From positions 1-37,080 of IMG/VR virus record IMGVR_UViG_3300047300_000061: a stretch of DNA of 37,080 bases; one strand, 5' to 3'. The notes under the pieces were generated by a model. It saw nothing but the letters and a program-made list of their open reading frames with translations. It did no database searches and was not told the origin of the DNA. Positions 36,126-37,080 of this stretch are shown here, in pieces. Positions within the stretch are counted from its first letter, which is position 1. Each line of letters opens with the position of its first letter. The DNA comes from a virus. The translations under genes were made by a program, and so were the position numbers.

Positions 36126-36501
36126 CAATTATGTCCTCATCGCTAACACTGCTTACAGTGGGCTGATTCAAGCCTGTAATATTGATGGAGATCTGAGGAG
36201 CACCTCCAGCGTTCTTAGCTGCGTCAAACATAGACACAGGCAAGATACGATCAATAGCTAACTTCATTGCTGCCATCTGACCGGGATGTCCATCAGTCAT
36301 GGCAATCTCAACCATCTTGTCTAGGATACGACTACCACCTGTGGCAAGTAATCGTTCCTTGAATTCTTGTAGCCTTGCAGCATCACCAGCAGGGCGACCT
36401 ACCTTACCTTTTGTACGGTCTTTAACAGCCTGTAGATCGGACTTGGGAGGTCTTCCCTTGCCTCGCATCTTAGGCTGTACTGTCTTCACATCTGTTGTCA
36501 T
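36118..36501 (-). CDS. terS: Terminase small subunit-like (127 aa)
   Basis: The product begins with two AT-hook-like basic stretches (GKGRPPKSD and GKVGRPAGD), then a helix-rich centre (ARLQEFKERLLATGGSRILDKMVEIAM and GQMAAMKLAIDRILPVS), and ends in a short beta/acidic tail (SDEDIIDV). It lies just before terL with an 8-bp overlap. This is the standard place and composition of a small terminase that recognises the packaging site. AT hooks would suit the AT-rich terminal repeat as target. Confidence 0.85.
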   Translation of the reverse strand: MTTDVKTVQPKMRGKGRPPKSDLQAVKDRTKGKVGRPAGDAARLQEFKERLLATGGSRILDKMVEIAMTDGHPGQMAAMKLAIDRILPVSMFDAAKNAGGAPQISINITGLNQPTVSSVSDEDIIDV

Positions 36502-36880
36502 TCTGTTCCTTTACAACATTGTCTTGCTTATACGCAAGGTGTCGTTCCTTTGTGCATTGCTTGCACCAAGACGTTAATCTATCAGACGTACTCTTATTTT
36601 TATAAAAGTCACTTAGGCTTTTTACTTCCCCGCAGCAAGAACACTTCTTTAGACCATTGATATAGTCCAGCAGCTTTTCTTCTTTCTTTTTACGCTGCAT
36701 TTCTTGTATGTTACCTTGAGGCGAGAAGTAAGCGTTATCTCTTTGTTCTTCTTTTTGCTTAAACTTAACGTTACTACAAGTACGACAAGTATGATGAAAT
36801 CCATCACTTTCACGGATAGACGGATAGAAATTATTCTTAGACAATTCCTTGAACTGTCCACATACTGAGCATTGTTTCAT
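36470..36880 (-). CDS. Double zinc-knuckle protein, HNH-module-like without nuclease (136 aa)
   Basis: This is the first gene of the leftward arm. The ATG (complement of 36878-36880) follows AGAGGAATCAAT. Two copies of one module are present: C4/C7...C32/C35 with FKELSKNNFY, and C80/C83...C106/C109 with KSLSDFYKNKSTSDR. Between them lies a basic helical linker. The module is usually found in front of HNH nucleases, but no HNH catalytic H-N-H triad is seen here. It overlaps terS by 32 bp. A role in DNA recognition during packaging is plausible. Confidence 0.8.
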   Translation of the reverse strand: MKQCSVCGQFKELSKNNFYPSIRESDGFHHTCRTCSNVKFKQKEEQRDNAYFSPQGNIQEMQRKKKEEKLLDYINGLKKCSCCGEVKSLSDFYKNKSTSDRLTSWCKQCTKERHLAYKQDNVVKEQNDNRCEDSTA

Positions 36881-36902
36881 ATTGATTCCTCTTGAAAAGG
36901 TA

Positions 36903-36929
36903 AACGGTGTTCAAGACACACTCACCGTT
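36903..36929 (-). promoter_or_regulatory. Leader hairpin of the leftward arm
   Basis: AACGGTG (36903-36909) pairs with CACCGTT (36923-36929), 7 bp with a 13-base loop. It lies 22 bp upstream of the first leftward gene, in its presumed 5' leader, and could influence translation or act as an RNA processing site. No T-run follows. Confidence 0.5.
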
Positions 36930-36953
36930 AAAAGTGCTTCAAGCCTATCACTA

Positions 36954-37079
36954 GGTGTCTTTAAGACATCAGCTACTTAAGCACTTAAAGTACTTTAAAG
37001 TATCTAAGACATAAAGAACTTAATAAGTTATTTATTATAAGTACTTATAGTAAGTTACTTATAGTATGTAACTTCTATG
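36954..37079. repeat. Terminal repeat, right copy
   Basis: Exact copy of bases 1-126; the final base of the window differs from the corresponding base 127. See left copy for composition. Confidence 0.95.
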
Positions 37080-37080
37080 C

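Noticed and set aside
1-37080. Recoded genetic code with TAG as an amino acid
   Set aside because: Only one in-frame TAG with a natural continuation was noticed, and the exonuclease gene ends in TAG at 9832-9834; no suppressor tRNA is present.
1-37080. Prophage or temperate lifestyle
   Set aside because: No integrase, excisionase, recognisable repressor or partition genes. The DnaA boxes alone do not prove plasmid-like persistence, though an extrachromosomal state cannot be fully excluded.

Overview
The window reads as the complete or nearly complete genome of a lytic, short-tailed (podovirus-like, T7-like in gene content) double-stranded DNA phage. Its first 126 bases are repeated exactly at the end (1-126 = 36954-37079), so the molecule is either circularly mapped (unique length about 36,953) or terminally redundant. 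Base composition is mixed, with AT-rich control regions. There is no integrase, no repressor I can recognise and no single-subunit RNA polymerase. The promoters I can see are host sigma70-type, so host RNA polymerase probably does all transcription. The DnaA boxes, Shine-Dalgarno sites and M15 endolysin with 3TM-type holin fit a Gram-negative, perhaps proteobacterial, host. The exact host cannot be read from the sequence.

Layout. (1) 36881-37080 joined to 1-1065 is one divergent control region. It holds AT-rich terminal repeats, a leftward promoter candidate, paired dyad repeats, a cluster of DnaA boxes that looks like a replication origin, and a rightward promoter. (2) 1066-4623, rightward, holds many very small accessory early genes, mostly unknown, several of them single-span membrane peptides. 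One gene has an in-frame amber codon. A second strong sigma70 promoter sits at 3493. (3) 4636-10175 is the replication block: Twinkle/gp4-like primase-helicase, family A DNA polymerase, tRNA-Leu(UAA), ssDNA-binding protein, 5'-3' exonuclease and endonuclease I. (4) 10156-17394 covers nucleotide metabolism and takeover: ThyX, MazG-like pyrophosphohydrolase, metallophosphoesterase, DUF3310 protein, NrdB, NrdA, glutaredoxin, PhoH and a ClpP-like protease. A near-perfect 23-bp inverted repeat at 17391-17443 ends this arm and the opposing one.

The leftward arm (36880 down to 17446) is the late module. In transcription order it holds a double zinc-knuckle protein, small and large terminase, two short conserved proteins, portal, two small proteins, scaffold, capsid, tail fibre with S74 chaperone, small structural proteins, the two tail tubular proteins, a fibre/adhesin pair, a cupin, three presumed internal virion proteins, and a lysis cassette (M15 endolysin, membrane protein, 3TM holin, second small membrane protein).

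The parts work together as a phage that builds its own replisome, rebuilds nucleotide pools from host material (RNR, ThyX, MazG, endonuclease I, exonuclease) and relies on host transcription. Two observations stand out. A DnaA-box cluster occurs in a phage that also encodes a T7-like replisome. An approximately 100-bp element is also shared, in the same RNA sense, by the leaders of the rightward (3541-3645) and leftward (about 136 down to 37) transcripts.
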